A DNA stretch of 64,000 nt from Planococcus halocryophilus (GTDB lineage: Bacteria; Bacillota; Bacilli; Bacillales_A; Planococcaceae): NCBI RefSeq assembly GCF_001687585.2, contig NZ_CP016537.2:2390001-2454000 (forward strand). Reading direction: 5' to 3'. Positions 38,241 to 47,035 of this stretch are shown piece after piece. Numbering within the stretch: position 1 is the first letter of the stretch; every line of letters starts with the position of its first letter. Under the pieces are notes generated by a model. That model worked only from the letters and a program-made list of their open reading frames with translations, ran no database searches and was not told the DNA's origin. A program made the position numbers and the translations under genes.

Positions 38241-38936
38241 ATGAACGGACGTGAGTTTTCTGCCGGATTGAAGGCGGGAACTAGCATTGCAATCGGCTAT
38301 TTCCCTATAGCATTAACCTTTGGTTTGTTAGCAAAAACTACTGGGCTTTCTCTACTAGAAGCTACTGCCATGAGTATTTTTGTGTTTGCAGGTGCCTCAC
38401 AGTATATTGCATTGTCACTGATTACCGCTGGTGTAGCACCCATTGTCATCGTTTTAAATACGTTTGTTGTCAATATTCGGCATTTTCTTATGACGGCTGC
38501 ACTCAATGAAAAAATGGCACCGGATGACAGATGGAAAAAAGCTTTGTACGCTTTTGGAATAACCGATGAAACATTTTCGGTTTTGGCCACGCAAAAAAAC
38601 CAAAAAATCACCACTGGTTTTGCAGTTGGAGTTATCACTATTTCTTATGGAAGTTGGGTCGTGTTTACCTCAGTCGGTCATTTAATTGGCGCAAATCTTC
38701 CTCAGTTTCTTCAAGCTGCCATGTCGATTGCACTTTACGCTATGTTTATCGGTTTATTAGTTCCTTCGATGCATGGTAATCGTAAAGTTGTCAGTTTGGC
38801 TGTCATTGCCGGAGCGATTAATTCTCTTTTTTATTTCACAGGATGGTTATCGACAGGGTGGGCCATCATGGTCTCTACTTTAGCTTCGGCCATTTTTATT
38901 GAATGGATTTCCAGGAAAGGTGTGAAAAGATCATGA
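38241..38936 (+). CDS. azlC: AzlC, branched-chain amino acid exporter large subunit
   Basis: A membrane protein of 231 residues of the AzlC/LIV-E family, which works with AzlD to export branched-chain amino acids and analogues. It has the AIGYFPIALTFGLLAKTTGLS start and the hallmark FAGASQYIALSLI. Then come VLNTFVVNIRHFLMTAAL and AFGITDETFSVL. ATAAGGAGCG precedes the ATG. It overlaps azlD by four bases (ATGA). B. subtilis azlCD is elsewhere, in the azlBCD operon, so its position here is a local difference. Confidence 0.93.
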   Translation: MNGREFSAGLKAGTSIAIGYFPIALTFGLLAKTTGLSLLEATAMSIFVFAGASQYIALSLITAGVAPIVIVLNTFVVNIRHFLMTAALNEKMAPDDRWKKALYAFGITDETFSVLATQKNQKITTGFAVGVITISYGSWVVFTSVGHLIGANLPQFLQAAMSIALYAMFIGLLVPSMHGNRKVVSLAVIAGAINSLFYFTGWLSTGWAIMVSTLASAIFIEWISRKGVKRS

Positions 38937-39238
38937 GTTCTTGGTATTGGTGGATGGTCCTTGGTATGGCTATTGTAACTTATATTCCGCGTGCTATTCC
39001 GCTGACGTTTTTAGAGGGCCGTGAGTTGCCGGAAGCGGTTCAAAACGTGTTACGAAATATACCTTACGCTGTGTTAGGCGCGCTGATTTTTCCAGCTGTC
39101 TTTTTTATTCAAGAAAATATTTGGTTCGGCGTGATCGGCGCTGTTGCAGCATTCGGTATCGCAATCACAGGAGCTAACGTAATGATTGTCGTTCTTGGTT
39201 CGATTGCTGCCCTTGCAATCTTTAGTGGGTTTTTATAA
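38933..39238 (+). CDS. azlD: AzlD, branched-chain amino acid exporter small subunit
   Basis: A partner protein of 101 residues with about four helices. It starts MSSWYWWMVLGMAIVTYIPR, with AIPLTFLEGRELPEAVQNVLRNIPYAVLGALIFPAVF, the AzlD family core. ATG 38933 overlaps the azlC stop (ATGA), and AGG lies upstream. The longer frame from 38903 merely overlaps azlC and lacks a ribosome site. Confidence 0.93.
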   Translation: MSSWYWWMVLGMAIVTYIPRAIPLTFLEGRELPEAVQNVLRNIPYAVLGALIFPAVFFIQENIWFGVIGAVAAFGIAITGANVMIVVLGSIAALAIFSGFL

Positions 39239-39248
39239 ATAAATGCAC

Positions 39249-39290
39249 AAAAAAAGCCGTTACTCATTTTCATGAGCTTCGGCTTTTTTT
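39249..39290. terminator. Bidirectional terminator between azlD and csbA
   Basis: AAAAAAGCCG and CGGCTTTTTT pair, with an inner CTCAT/ATGAG stem. The csbA stop codon lies in the hairpin. Confidence 0.85.
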
Positions 39291-39517
39291 CTACGATTAA
39301 ACATCCTTGTTGAATACCAAAATCCTGCAGTAAGAGAAGCTGCGTTCGCGACGAACAACAGCCACGTATGCGTATAGCCTGCATAAACAGCGGCTGCCAT
39401 TAAAGCCACAGTCAAAATTAATGCGACGATATGATTAAATGTGACTCTTGTAAACAAGATGACAAGCAATCCTGGTACTAAAAGAGACAGGAAAAATTTT
39501 GTTACCATTGATTCCAT
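39260..39517 (-). CDS. csbA: CsbA family membrane protein
   Basis: A membrane protein of 85 residues (DUF2198) with three helices and the conserved LLVILFTRVTFNHIVALILT. It resembles B. subtilis CsbA, a sigma-B-controlled protein of unknown function. It lies 12 bases after minJ on the same strand, so it may be cotranscribed here rather than having its own stress promoter; I see none in that gap. GGAGC precedes the ATG. Confidence 0.9.
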   Translation of the reverse strand: MESMVTKFFLSLLVPGLLVILFTRVTFNHIVALILTVALMAAAVYAGYTHTWLLFVANAASLTAGFWYSTRMFNRRKKAEAHENE

Positions 39518-39529
39518 TAATTTAGCTCC

Positions 39530-40687
39530 TTAATTGACCACTAATAATCCGAGACGGTGGTGATCGTGACGGAAAATAACATGTTGGCGTAAACGCACTT
39601 CCAAATTATGATCCAGTACTTCTAAACGACAATGAGCAGCATTTACTTGAATCGCTTCATACAGTTCAGATTCATTTGAAATGGCAATGCCATTTACTTT
39701 GCGAATTACTTCGCCACGCAATAAGCCCATTTTGTCGGCAGGAGAACCTGGTAAAACGTCGACAATCATAACACCTTGTGGTTGAGGAGTTACGGCATAA
39801 TTACCACTGCGTTCTTTTAATGCAAAATGAACCGCAATCGCCATGCGACCAATTACTCCGCCTACTAATGCAACAGCTGCCAATGGATGCCATATTAATG
39901 CCCCTAAGCCAACTACGATAATACTAATTCCCAAAGTAGTAACAGCTTTACCAACTAACGGATAAAGATAGACTGGCAAGGTTCGCTGTGAACGACCTAT
40001 AAATCCGAATACCACCGGGAAAAGAATTAACGAGAAGTTCGATTCACCAATTGGCAACTGTGGCCAGTAAGGCGCATACGAATCAAGTAACGAACCTGGC
40101 ACCACCAATAAAATAGGTAATAACCATAAGCGTTTTGAAATATAAGCTGCAGCCTTTAGCCCACGTCCTGATTTATGTAACCGAGGAGAGCCAGCCTGTG
40201 CTGCTGCTTTATCAATCATTTTACCTTCTACAAACACTAATGCTCCCGCAATTAGTACAACAGGAATCAACCATTGATACGAAAATTCCGTTCCTTCGAA
40301 TTTAACTAAACCGAAATTCAACGTCCATTCATTGGCATAAAACAACCAGCTAAGCCCTACAGCCGCTGTAGCCAAATAAATAAATGAACCCGCTTGATAA
40401 AAAGTCGTTACCATTAACAAAATGGAAACGATGCTCAAAGCAATTAACCAGTCCAAGGGTACAACTAACCCAATTCCTGCAAACAATACAGAAAGAACAA
40501 GAGCATATAACCAACCATCTTTTATCAGTCGTTTAAACTCAGTCAATCCGTAAACAATACGAATTCTAAAAATTTTCCGTTCTTTTTTCACCCGATAATA
40601 TCCCAACAACACTGCAGCAAGCAATGCGATGTATAAAACCGGATTCACAAAAAACTTACCTATCGCTAACATTAAATCCATTATCAC
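39530..40687 (-). CDS. minJ: MinJ, division-site topology protein (PDZ domain)
   Basis: A protein of 385 residues with multiple N-terminal helices (about residues 10-300) and a C-terminal PDZ domain (about 305-385: VMIVDVLPGSPADKMGLLRGEVIRKVNG). In B. subtilis MinJ links DivIVA to MinD to place the division septum. It sits near ftsXE as there. Possible starts are GTG 40687 or ATG 40681; the site GGATGGTG is compatible with both. Confidence 0.9.
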   Translation of the reverse strand: MIMDLMLAIGKFFVNPVLYIALLAAVLLGYYRVKKERKIFRIRIVYGLTEFKRLIKDGWLYALVLSVLFAGIGLVVPLDWLIALSIVSILLMVTTFYQAGSFIYLATAAVGLSWLFYANEWTLNFGLVKFEGTEFSYQWLIPVVLIAGALVFVEGKMIDKAAAQAGSPRLHKSGRGLKAAAYISKRLWLLPILLVVPGSLLDSYAPYWPQLPIGESNFSLILFPVVFGFIGRSQRTLPVYLYPLVGKAVTTLGISIIVVGLGALIWHPLAAVALVGGVIGRMAIAVHFALKERSGNYAVTPQPQGVMIVDVLPGSPADKMGLLRGEVIRKVNGIAISNESELYEAIQVNAAHCRLEVLDHNLEVRLRQHVIFRHDHHRLGLLVVN

Positions 40688-40771
40688 TTTATTTACACCA
40701 TCCTATCACCGGCAATTGACGTTACTTCTCATTGTAACAAAGAAAACCGGCTTTCTGCACTTCTTTTTCAG

Positions 40772-41878
40772 TTAAACGAATGCCGCACCCAATTGTTTTA
40801 AAATATCTTCTGTTCCTTCGATTCCTGCAGACAGTCGAACTACTTGTCGTGTTACACCGACTTTTTCTTTTTCTTCGGTTGAAAGAGCTCTGTGAGACGT
40901 TCCATATGGATATGATACTGTTGTTTCCACGCCTGCTAATGTTGGCACAATTTTAATCCAACCGAGTGATGAAAAGAATTTTGACACATCAACTGTTTCG
41001 GATAATTCAAACGATACTATAGCACCAACACCTGGATACCACACACGTGCTTTATCTTCTAAAAATGTCGCAATGGCTTGTGCATTTTCTGTTTGTTTTT
41101 TCATCCGCAACGCTAAAGTTTTAATCCCGCGAATTGTCAACCACGCTTCAAATGGACTCAAATTCAATCCTAAATTCACCACACGCTTTTCAGCAATGTC
41201 GATCAAATCAGCATCACCGACTAAAACACCTGCTGTGACATCGCTGTGGCCGCCGAGATACTTAGTTGCACTATGAGCAACTAAATCTGCACCAAACGTA
41301 TAAGGAGTCATCGTGTAAGGCGTAGCGAAGGTATTATCAATCATGATTCGAACGCCATATTGTTTTTTCAATTCTAAAAGAGCTTCCATATTTTCAAGAC
41401 GCAAAAATGGATTCGTAATCGACTCACTAAATACTAATTTCACTTCAGGAATGTCGATTAAAATCCGTTCAACTTCTATGATATCCGAAAAATCAGCAAA
41501 ATGGACTTCAATTCCCATTAAAATAAGTTCTTCTTTTAGTAAATGGAACGTTCCGCCATATACATCTTGAGCCGCCAGAATATGGTCGCCTGCTTTAACA
41601 ACAGACAAAATTCCAGCTAAAATCGCTGACGTTCCAGAAGATGATGAAACTCCTTTTGGAGCTTTTTCCAAATCAGCTACAGTTTGTCCTAAAGCATCTG
41701 TATTCGGGTTTGCTGTACGCGAATATAAATAAGTACCGTTTCCTTCATAATAGCCTTCAAGCTCTTCGAGAGACGAAAAAGAAAATGCAGAAGTTTGATA
41801 AAGCGGCATAACTTTCGATTGAATCGTCCGTTCTTTCATTGTTGCGGTATGTACTGATTTTGTTTCGATTGTTGTCAT
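40772..41878 (-). CDS. Cys/Met metabolism PLP-dependent enzyme (MetI/MetC/MGL family)
   Basis: A trans-sulfuration enzyme of 368 residues. The PLP-lysine lies in HSATKYLGGHSDVTAG (about 200); SSGTSAILAG forms the phosphate-binding region, TYLYSRTANPN supplies the Tyr/Arg from the neighbouring subunit, and the cofactor Asp is in MIDNTFATP. The family includes cystathionine gamma-synthase, cystathionine lyases and methionine gamma-lyase; I cannot separate them by eye. It begins 11 bases after a TlpA-like gene. No S-box or T-box leader is visible. Confidence 0.88.
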   Translation of the reverse strand: MTTIETKSVHTATMKERTIQSKVMPLYQTSAFSFSSLEELEGYYEGNGTYLYSRTANPNTDALGQTVADLEKAPKGVSSSSGTSAILAGILSVVKAGDHILAAQDVYGGTFHLLKEELILMGIEVHFADFSDIIEVERILIDIPEVKLVFSESITNPFLRLENMEALLELKKQYGVRIMIDNTFATPYTMTPYTFGADLVAHSATKYLGGHSDVTAGVLVGDADLIDIAEKRVVNLGLNLSPFEAWLTIRGIKTLALRMKKQTENAQAIATFLEDKARVWYPGVGAIVSFELSETVDVSKFFSSLGWIKIVPTLAGVETTVSYPYGTSHRALSTEEKEKVGVTRQVVRLSAGIEGTEDILKQLGAAFV

Positions 41879-41889
41879 TGTTTCATCTC

Positions 41890-42468
41890 CTATTCCATTT
41901 CTTTTACTAATTGCTCCATCATAGGCGCATCCATCGGTCCTACAACTTTGTTTTGAATCCGTCCTTTTGTATCGATCATATACGAAGTTGGAATAGATAC
42001 GGCTTGATAAGTAGAACCTACAGCACCTTTATCATCCATTGGAATTGAAAATCCCAGTTCAAACTCCTCAACAAAATCCTCTATTTTTTTAAGTCCTTTG
42101 TCTTCAGTCGTTAAATTAACTGCTAAGATGACAACATTCGCCTCTTCAGCTTGTTCTTCAAAATAATTTTGCATATGAGGCATTTCTGCTCGGCAAGGTG
42201 GACACCATGTAGCCCAGAAATTCAATATTACTTTTTGTCCTTGATAATCTGATAATGTCACGACTTCTCCGTCTAATGTGGTTAATTGAAAATCAGGCGC
42301 TTTTTCGCCTTTTGCTAATCCCTCTTCAGTTGGCAAAAAGTCTACATCACTGCCAAGAGCCATATTATTAAGAGCGTCAGATTCTGAGGTGTTGTTTTTA
42401 ACGGCGCCTATTATGACAATTGCTATCATAGCAGCAAGTATCACTAAGCCGATAATTTTTTTAGGCAT
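41890..42468 (-). CDS. TlpA/ResA-like membrane-anchored thiol-disulfide oxidoreductase
   Basis: A protein of 192 residues with an N-terminal signal anchor (KKIIGLVILAAMIAIVIIGAV) and a TlpA-type thioredoxin fold. The active site is FWATWCPPCRAEMPH (CPPC at about 93-96) and the cis-Pro is in SIPTSYMID. It faces the outside, and may reduce apo-cytochrome c cysteines like ResA, or other exported thiols. A cytochrome c551 gene lies 2 kb away (cccB). It precedes the PLP enzyme with an 11-base gap. Confidence 0.9.
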   Translation of the reverse strand: MPKKIIGLVILAAMIAIVIIGAVKNNTSESDALNNMALGSDVDFLPTEEGLAKGEKAPDFQLTTLDGEVVTLSDYQGQKVILNFWATWCPPCRAEMPHMQNYFEEQAEEANVVILAVNLTTEDKGLKKIEDFVEEFELGFSIPMDDKGAVGSTYQAVSIPTSYMIDTKGRIQNKVVGPMDAPMMEQLVKEME

Positions 42469-42565
42469 CTGTTATCCACTCCATTCAAGTTTTATCATAC
42501 GATAAATCGGATAGCTTATTCCACTAAGTTTATTTAAAAATGTGACAGTTTAACTGAAATTAAAA

Positions 42566-42593
42566 AACAGCCGGCGTGTAAATGCCGACTGTT
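42566..42593 (-). terminator. Terminator of ftsEX
   Basis: AACAGTCGGC and GCCGGCTGTT form a 10-bp stem with an 8-nt loop and then a long T run on the minus strand. Confidence 0.9.
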
Positions 42594-42611
42594 CCTCATT
42601 TTAAACTTAAC

Positions 42612-43496
42612 TTATACGCGCAAAAATTTTCTGATTGACATAAAACTTCCCCATATTCCGATAAACACGCCCATTAATAAGATCAGTGCGCTTACTTGAT
42701 ATATAAATGGAGTGTAATCTAACAACTGAATCAGTTCTCCACTTAAACGTGGTTGTGCAAAGTCAGTAATTTCTTTGTATAAAAGCGCCACAAGACCGAT
42801 TGGAATAAGCGATCCCAATATACCAAGCCACATGCCTTCTAAAATAAATGGAATACGAACAAACCAGTTTGTCGCACCTACTAATTTCATGATTTCGATT
42901 TCACGACGTCTAGCAACAATCGTAATGCGGATTGTATTCGAAATCAAGAACATTGCGGTAAACAGTAGAGCCAAAATCAAAATGAGACCTACATTTCTTC
43001 CTGCATTTAAGAAGTTAAAAAGTTTCTCAATTTTTCCTTCACCGTACTTCACGTTTTCGATATTTTCAAAAGCTGCAATTTCTTTAGCGACATTTTTTGT
43101 TTGCTGCGGATCGGTTGCTTTTACATAAAAAACGTCAAACAATGGATTACTTTGTTCGAACAAACTTAGTTCGTCACCAAAATCAAGAACCAAGTCCGTT
43201 AATTCTTCTTCTTTTGTTGAAAAATTCGTCGATTCGACACCCGGTATTTCACTAATTTGCGATTCCAAATTAGTTACTGTCTCTTCAGTCACATCTAATG
43301 AAACGAATACTTTGATCTCAACATCATTTTCGAGATCATCGGCAACTTTGTTTAAGTTCATCATTATGAGAACAAAAACCCCAACCAATAATAACGTAAC
43401 TGTAACGGCACTTACTGAGGCAAATGTCATCCAGCTATTACGGCCAATACTTTTAAAACTTTCCTTAATGTGACGCATCAATGTTCTAGGCTTCAT
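42612..43496 (-). CDS. ftsX: FtsX, cell-division ABC transporter-like permease
   Basis: The membrane partner of FtsE, 294 residues from ATG 43496 (GGAGGTG 9 bases before). It has an N-terminal cytoplasmic segment (RTLMRHIKESFKSIGRNSWM), a first helix, an extracellular loop of about 110 residues, then three helices (LILALLFTAMFLISNTIRI, PFILEGMWLGILGSLIPIGLVALL, VSALILLMGVFIGIWGSFMSI). FtsEX activates a peptidoglycan hydrolase (CwlO in B. subtilis). It overlaps ftsE by 11 bases. Confidence 0.95.
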   Translation of the reverse strand: MKPRTLMRHIKESFKSIGRNSWMTFASVSAVTVTLLLVGVFVLIMMNLNKVADDLENDVEIKVFVSLDVTEETVTNLESQISEIPGVESTNFSTKEEELTDLVLDFGDELSLFEQSNPLFDVFYVKATDPQQTKNVAKEIAAFENIENVKYGEGKIEKLFNFLNAGRNVGLILILALLFTAMFLISNTIRITIVARRREIEIMKLVGATNWFVRIPFILEGMWLGILGSLIPIGLVALLYKEITDFAQPRLSGELIQLLDYTPFIYQVSALILLMGVFIGIWGSFMSIRKFLRV

Positions 43497-44172
43497 AACC
43501 GTAATCACCTCCAACTACATCACGAACAATTAATCCGCCTTCGATAGCAATAACTCGATGTCTACGCGTATTAACGATTTGCTGGTTGTGTGTTGCCATG
43601 ATTATGGTTGTGCCCGCTTTATTGATACGTTCAAACAAGTCCATAATATCCCATGCTGTATCAGGGTCTAAATTTCCTGTTGGCTCATCTGCAATCATCA
43701 CTTTAGGCATATTCACAATGGACCGAGCGATCGATACGCGTTGTTGTTCCCCACCAGATAGTTCTGTCGGAAACATTTTTGCTTTATGTTTTAATCCGAC
43801 TAAATCCAGTACTTCCATAACACGTCTTTTAATATCTGCTGGCTTTTCCTCGATTACTTCCAATGCAAATGCCACGTTTTCATAAACATTTAGCTTTGTT
43901 AGTAACTTGAAATCCTGAAAGACAACGCCGATTTGACGACGTAACATCGGTACTTTCCGATTTTTTAACGTGGCAATATCAATATCGTCCACGAACATTT
44001 GACCTGATGATGGTCGTTCTTCACGATACATCATTTTTATGAATGTTGACTTTCCAGCACCACTTGGTCCTACAATATATACAAATTCCCCTTGTTCGAT
44101 CTCCACATTAAGACCATTCAAGGCGACAATTCCGTTCGGATACTTTTTGTAAACATTTTTCATTTGTATCAT
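43486..44172 (-). CDS. ftsE: FtsE, cell-division ATP-binding protein
   Basis: An ATPase of 228 residues. Walker A is GPSGAGKST (35-43), Q-loop VFQDFKLL, signature LSGGEQQR and Walker B VMIADEPTGNLDP. Its ATP cycle controls FtsX at the membrane. First gene of ftsEX, with AGGTGG upstream. It follows cccB on the same strand, separated by a terminator. Confidence 0.96.
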   Translation of the reverse strand: MIQMKNVYKKYPNGIVALNGLNVEIEQGEFVYIVGPSGAGKSTFIKMMYREERPSSGQMFVDDIDIATLKNRKVPMLRRQIGVVFQDFKLLTKLNVYENVAFALEVIEEKPADIKRRVMEVLDLVGLKHKAKMFPTELSGGEQQRVSIARSIVNMPKVMIADEPTGNLDPDTAWDIMDLFERINKAGTTIIMATHNQQIVNTRRHRVIAIEGGLIVRDVVGGDYGYEA

Positions 44173-44413
44173 CTTTTATTACCCACCTAATATGAATTGG
44201 CTGACGCCAAAATTATTTCGTTAGATTTTGCAGCACACCTATTATAACATCTTAACTCGGAATTTTTATTACATTTCTGTATCATTTAAAATTCAATTTG
44301 AATATACCGAACTATATAAAAACAGAATAATAAAGATAATATCGTTCACATAAATGACATATTATTACAAATAATTATTAAAATAGTGTTTATTCGAACG
44401 AAAAATGACAAAA

Positions 44414-44443
44414 AAATAAACCCGCTAAGTTGCAGGTTTATTT
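44414..44443 (-). terminator. Terminator of cccB
   Basis: AAATAAACCTGC and GCGGGTTTATTT form a 12-bp stem with one wobble and a T run. It overlaps the stop codon. Confidence 0.88.
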
Positions 44444-44776
44444 CATATTTGCTAAGTACTCCGCTACAGCATCTGCTTCGTCACCTTCGATAATTCCAGC
44501 AGGCATTGCGCCTTGACCATTTTCGATAACTGTACGAATCTCATCTTGCGATAAGCGAGACCCTACGTCATTTAAAGACGGGAAGTTGCCCGCACCTTCT
44601 AAGTTTTCACCGTGACAAGAAATACAATTTTGTTGCACTACTTGTTCAGCATCGATTTCAGTAGTTTCTTCCCCGCTATCGTCAGGTGTTGGTTCGGGTT
44701 CTGTCGTGTCTTCTCCGCCACATGCGCCTAAAATAAGCGTTGTGCCAAAAAGCATAGCCATCAAGTGCTTTTTCAT
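44438..44776 (-). CDS. cccB: Cytochrome c551, CccB-like lipoprotein
   Basis: A small exported electron carrier of 112 residues. The lipobox is LILGAC (Cys19), followed by an acidic Pro/Glu/Thr-rich linker. The class I cytochrome c domain has heme site CISCH (51-55) and axial Met in GAMPAG. It probably passes electrons to a terminal oxidase outside the membrane. Its place before ftsE equals that in B. subtilis. Confidence 0.94.
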   Translation of the reverse strand: MKKHLMAMLFGTTLILGACGGEDTTEPEPTPDDSGEETTEIDAEQVVQQNCISCHGENLEGAGNFPSLNDVGSRLSQDEIRTVIENGQGAMPAGIIEGDEADAVAEYLANMK

Positions 44777-44827
44777 TTGGTGACCTCCTCTAATATTTTA
44801 TCTCTATCATATTAGAGTATACCAAAG

Positions 44828-45700
44828 TTATGGTCTTTTAAAACCTTCACCTAACACTTCAGAGGCATCCGACACGATTACAAATGCTGAAGGATCAATA
44901 AACTTAACCAATTGCTTGAGTCGTGAAAATTCTGTTTGAGGAATAACTACCATCAATAGCGGCTTTTCCGTTCCAGAATATCCCCCTGTTGCAGCCAATT
45001 CTGTTACGCCACGATCAACTTCGTCGTAGATGGCATCTCGAATTTCTTTTTGTTTCGTCGTAATAATATAAACCAATTTTGATTGACCAAACCCGACTTG
45101 AACAAGATCAATAGTTTTTGTCGTAACATATAAACCGATTAACGCATAAAGTCCTTTTTCAATATCAAAAACCAAAGCAGCGCTCAATACGATAAATCCA
45201 TCAATTAACGCTACACTTGTCCCCAACGTTAGTCCTGTAAACTTAGTAATAATTTGCGCAGCTAAATCTGTACCGCCTGTCGACGCTTTGCCACGAAAGA
45301 CAATGCCGAGTCCAAGCCCAACCATAATTCCACCGAATAAAGCACCAAGCAATGGATCAAGTGTCCACGGTTCCCATGCTTCTGTTAGAAATACGACAAG
45401 AGGAAGAAATACCGTCCCTACCGCTGTTTTAATTCCAAAATTCTTTCCAAGTAAAATTAATCCAGCAATAAATAATGGAATGTTAAATGCCCATTGCACG
45501 AATGCCGGTCTCCAGTCTAAAACACTTTTTAATATCGTACTAATCCCACTAACGCCTCCGGAAGCAACTTCATTTGGTAATAGCAAGACATTAAAAGAAA
45601 TGGCCACAATAGCTGAACCAATAATTACACTGGCATAATCAATGAAGAGTGTCAGCATTGGATGTGGATCTCTACGAATACGTCGATTTTTTTTGGTCAT
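44828..45700 (-). CDS. yvjA: YvjA, YitT family membrane protein (DUF161/DUF2179)
   Basis: A protein of 290 residues with about five or six N-terminal helices of the YitT_membrane domain and a C-terminal DUF2179 domain (about 210-290: YIITTKQKEIRDAIYDEVDRG, then PLLMVVIPQTEF). The conserved GGVSGIST and GKASTGGTDLAAQI segments are present. Function unknown. It is located between prfB and cccB as in B. subtilis. Confidence 0.92.
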   Translation of the reverse strand: MTKKNRRIRRDPHPMLTLFIDYASVIIGSAIVAISFNVLLLPNEVASGGVSGISTILKSVLDWRPAFVQWAFNIPLFIAGLILLGKNFGIKTAVGTVFLPLVVFLTEAWEPWTLDPLLGALFGGIMVGLGLGIVFRGKASTGGTDLAAQIITKFTGLTLGTSVALIDGFIVLSAALVFDIEKGLYALIGLYVTTKTIDLVQVGFGQSKLVYIITTKQKEIRDAIYDEVDRGVTELAATGGYSGTEKPLLMVVIPQTEFSRLKQLVKFIDPSAFVIVSDASEVLGEGFKRP

Positions 45701-45799
45701 CTATTTCTTCCTCTTTTCTTCAATTGAATTAAACCCTGTCAGAGTATACCAAACGCTCAGTACTTTGTGAACTTCATCGGGATAAAGCAAAACAAAATA

Positions 45800-45837
45800 A
45801 AAACGGACCAAAAGCACATATGCTTTCGGACCGTTTT
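45800..45837 (-). terminator. Terminator of prfB
   Basis: AAAACGGTCCGAAAGCA and TGCTTTTGGTCCGTTTT form a 17-bp stem with one mismatch and a TATG loop, then TTTTTATTTT on the minus strand. Confidence 0.88.
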
Positions 45838-45872
45838 TCGAAGATGAACTGCATTTGACAGCTCTTTTTTAC

Positions 45873-46974
45873 CTATTCCATTTTAGAGCGCAATAAAGAA
45901 TTAATGAAACCATCAATGTCGCCGTCCATAACAGCGCCTAAATTACCTGTTTCAAAGTTGGTACGGTGATCTTTAACCATCGAATATGGATGGAATACAT
46001 AAGAACGGATTTGACTTCCCCAACCAATTTCTTTTTGTTCGCCACGAATTTCAAGAAGACGTGCTTCTTCTTCTTCGATTTTTAATGCATACAATTTTGC
46101 TTTTAACATTTGCATCGCTTTTTCACGGTTTTTAATCTGTGAACGCTCTTGTTGGCAAGTTACAACAGCACCTGTTGGCAGGTGCGTAATTCGAACAGCA
46201 GAATCTGTCGTATTGATATGCTGTCCACCCGCTCCACTTGCACGATACGTATCAACTTTCAAATCTTCAGTACGAATATCGATTTCAATTTCCCCTGTAA
46301 ATTCCGGCATTACTTCGCACGAAACAAACGAAGTATGTCGGCGACCAGAAGAATCAAAAGGAGAAATTCGAACCAAGCGATGAACGCCTTTTTCAGCTTT
46401 TAAATATCCGTAGGCATTATGTCCACGAATTCCAAGCGTTACCGATTTAACACCCGCTTCGTCTCCAGCTAAATAATCTAAAGTTTCTACTTTAAATCCA
46501 CGTTTTTCTGCCCAACGTGTATACATACGTAATAGCATTGAACACCAGTCTTGAGACTCTGTTCCACCAGCTCCTGGATGCAATTCTAAAATGGCATTGT
46601 TTTTATCGTATGGTTCACTTAATAACATCGTTAGTTCATAGTCTGCTAAGTCCGAAATAAATTGCTTCATATCTTTATCCACATCTGCATGCAAATCCTC
46701 GTCATCTTCTTCTCTTAGCAACTCTAAAGACATTTCCATATTTTCTTGCGTTTCCACAAAACTATAGTACGCATTCACAATTTCTTTTAATCCATTCAAT
46801 TCCGAAATAACAGTTTGAGCTGTTTCTTGGTTGTTCCAAAAATCAGGATCAAGCATCATTTCATCTAATTCTTGTATGCGGGACTCTTTGTTTTCTAAGT
46901 CAAAGAGACCCCCTAAAGTCCGCCAATTTACTGGCTGATTTGTCGAGCTGGTTACGGATGTCTGCTAATTCCAT
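45873..46974 (-). CDS. prfB: Peptide chain release factor 2 (programmed +1 frameshift)
   Basis: RF2 releases peptides at UGA and UAA. The first part ([24 protein letters not shown]) ends at an in-frame UGA (46900-46902). Synthesis continues in +1 as [12 protein letters not shown] and joins the main frame, which is open to 45873. The frameshift context is canonical: an internal AGGGGG (46908-46913) and CTT-TGA-C. The stop-recognition SPF motif is in [11 protein letters not shown] and the catalytic GGQ in [13 protein letters not shown]. About 365 residues in all. Two adjacent ATGs follow GGAGG; I chose the second (8-bp spacing, family-like start). It follows secA behind a hairpin. Confidence 0.97.
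46899..46914 (-). promoter_or_regulatory. Programmed +1 frameshift site of prfB
   Basis: On the minus strand AGGGGGT is followed three bases later by CTTTGAC. This is the standard RF2 autoregulatory signal: scarce RF2 leaves the UGA unread and favours the slip from CUU to UUU. Confidence 0.97.
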
Positions 46975-46997
46975 CATTTGTTCCTCCTCAAAATAAC

Positions 46998-47021
46998 ACC
47001 GAAGAGCAAATGCTCTTCGGT
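46998..47021 (-). terminator. Hairpin between secA and prfB
   Basis: ACCGAAGAGCA and TGCTCTTCGGT form an 11-bp perfect stem with a 2-nt (AA/TT) centre. The T run that follows is weak (GTTATTTTG), so termination may be partial and secA-prfB read-through is possible. Confidence 0.7.
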
Positions 47022-47035
47022 CTTTTCACACATTC

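Noticed and set aside
40688..42611. S-box or T-box leader for the Cys/Met PLP enzyme
   Set aside because: No leader of that size: the gene is 11 bases after the previous one, and no T-box core or SAM-riboswitch pattern is visible.
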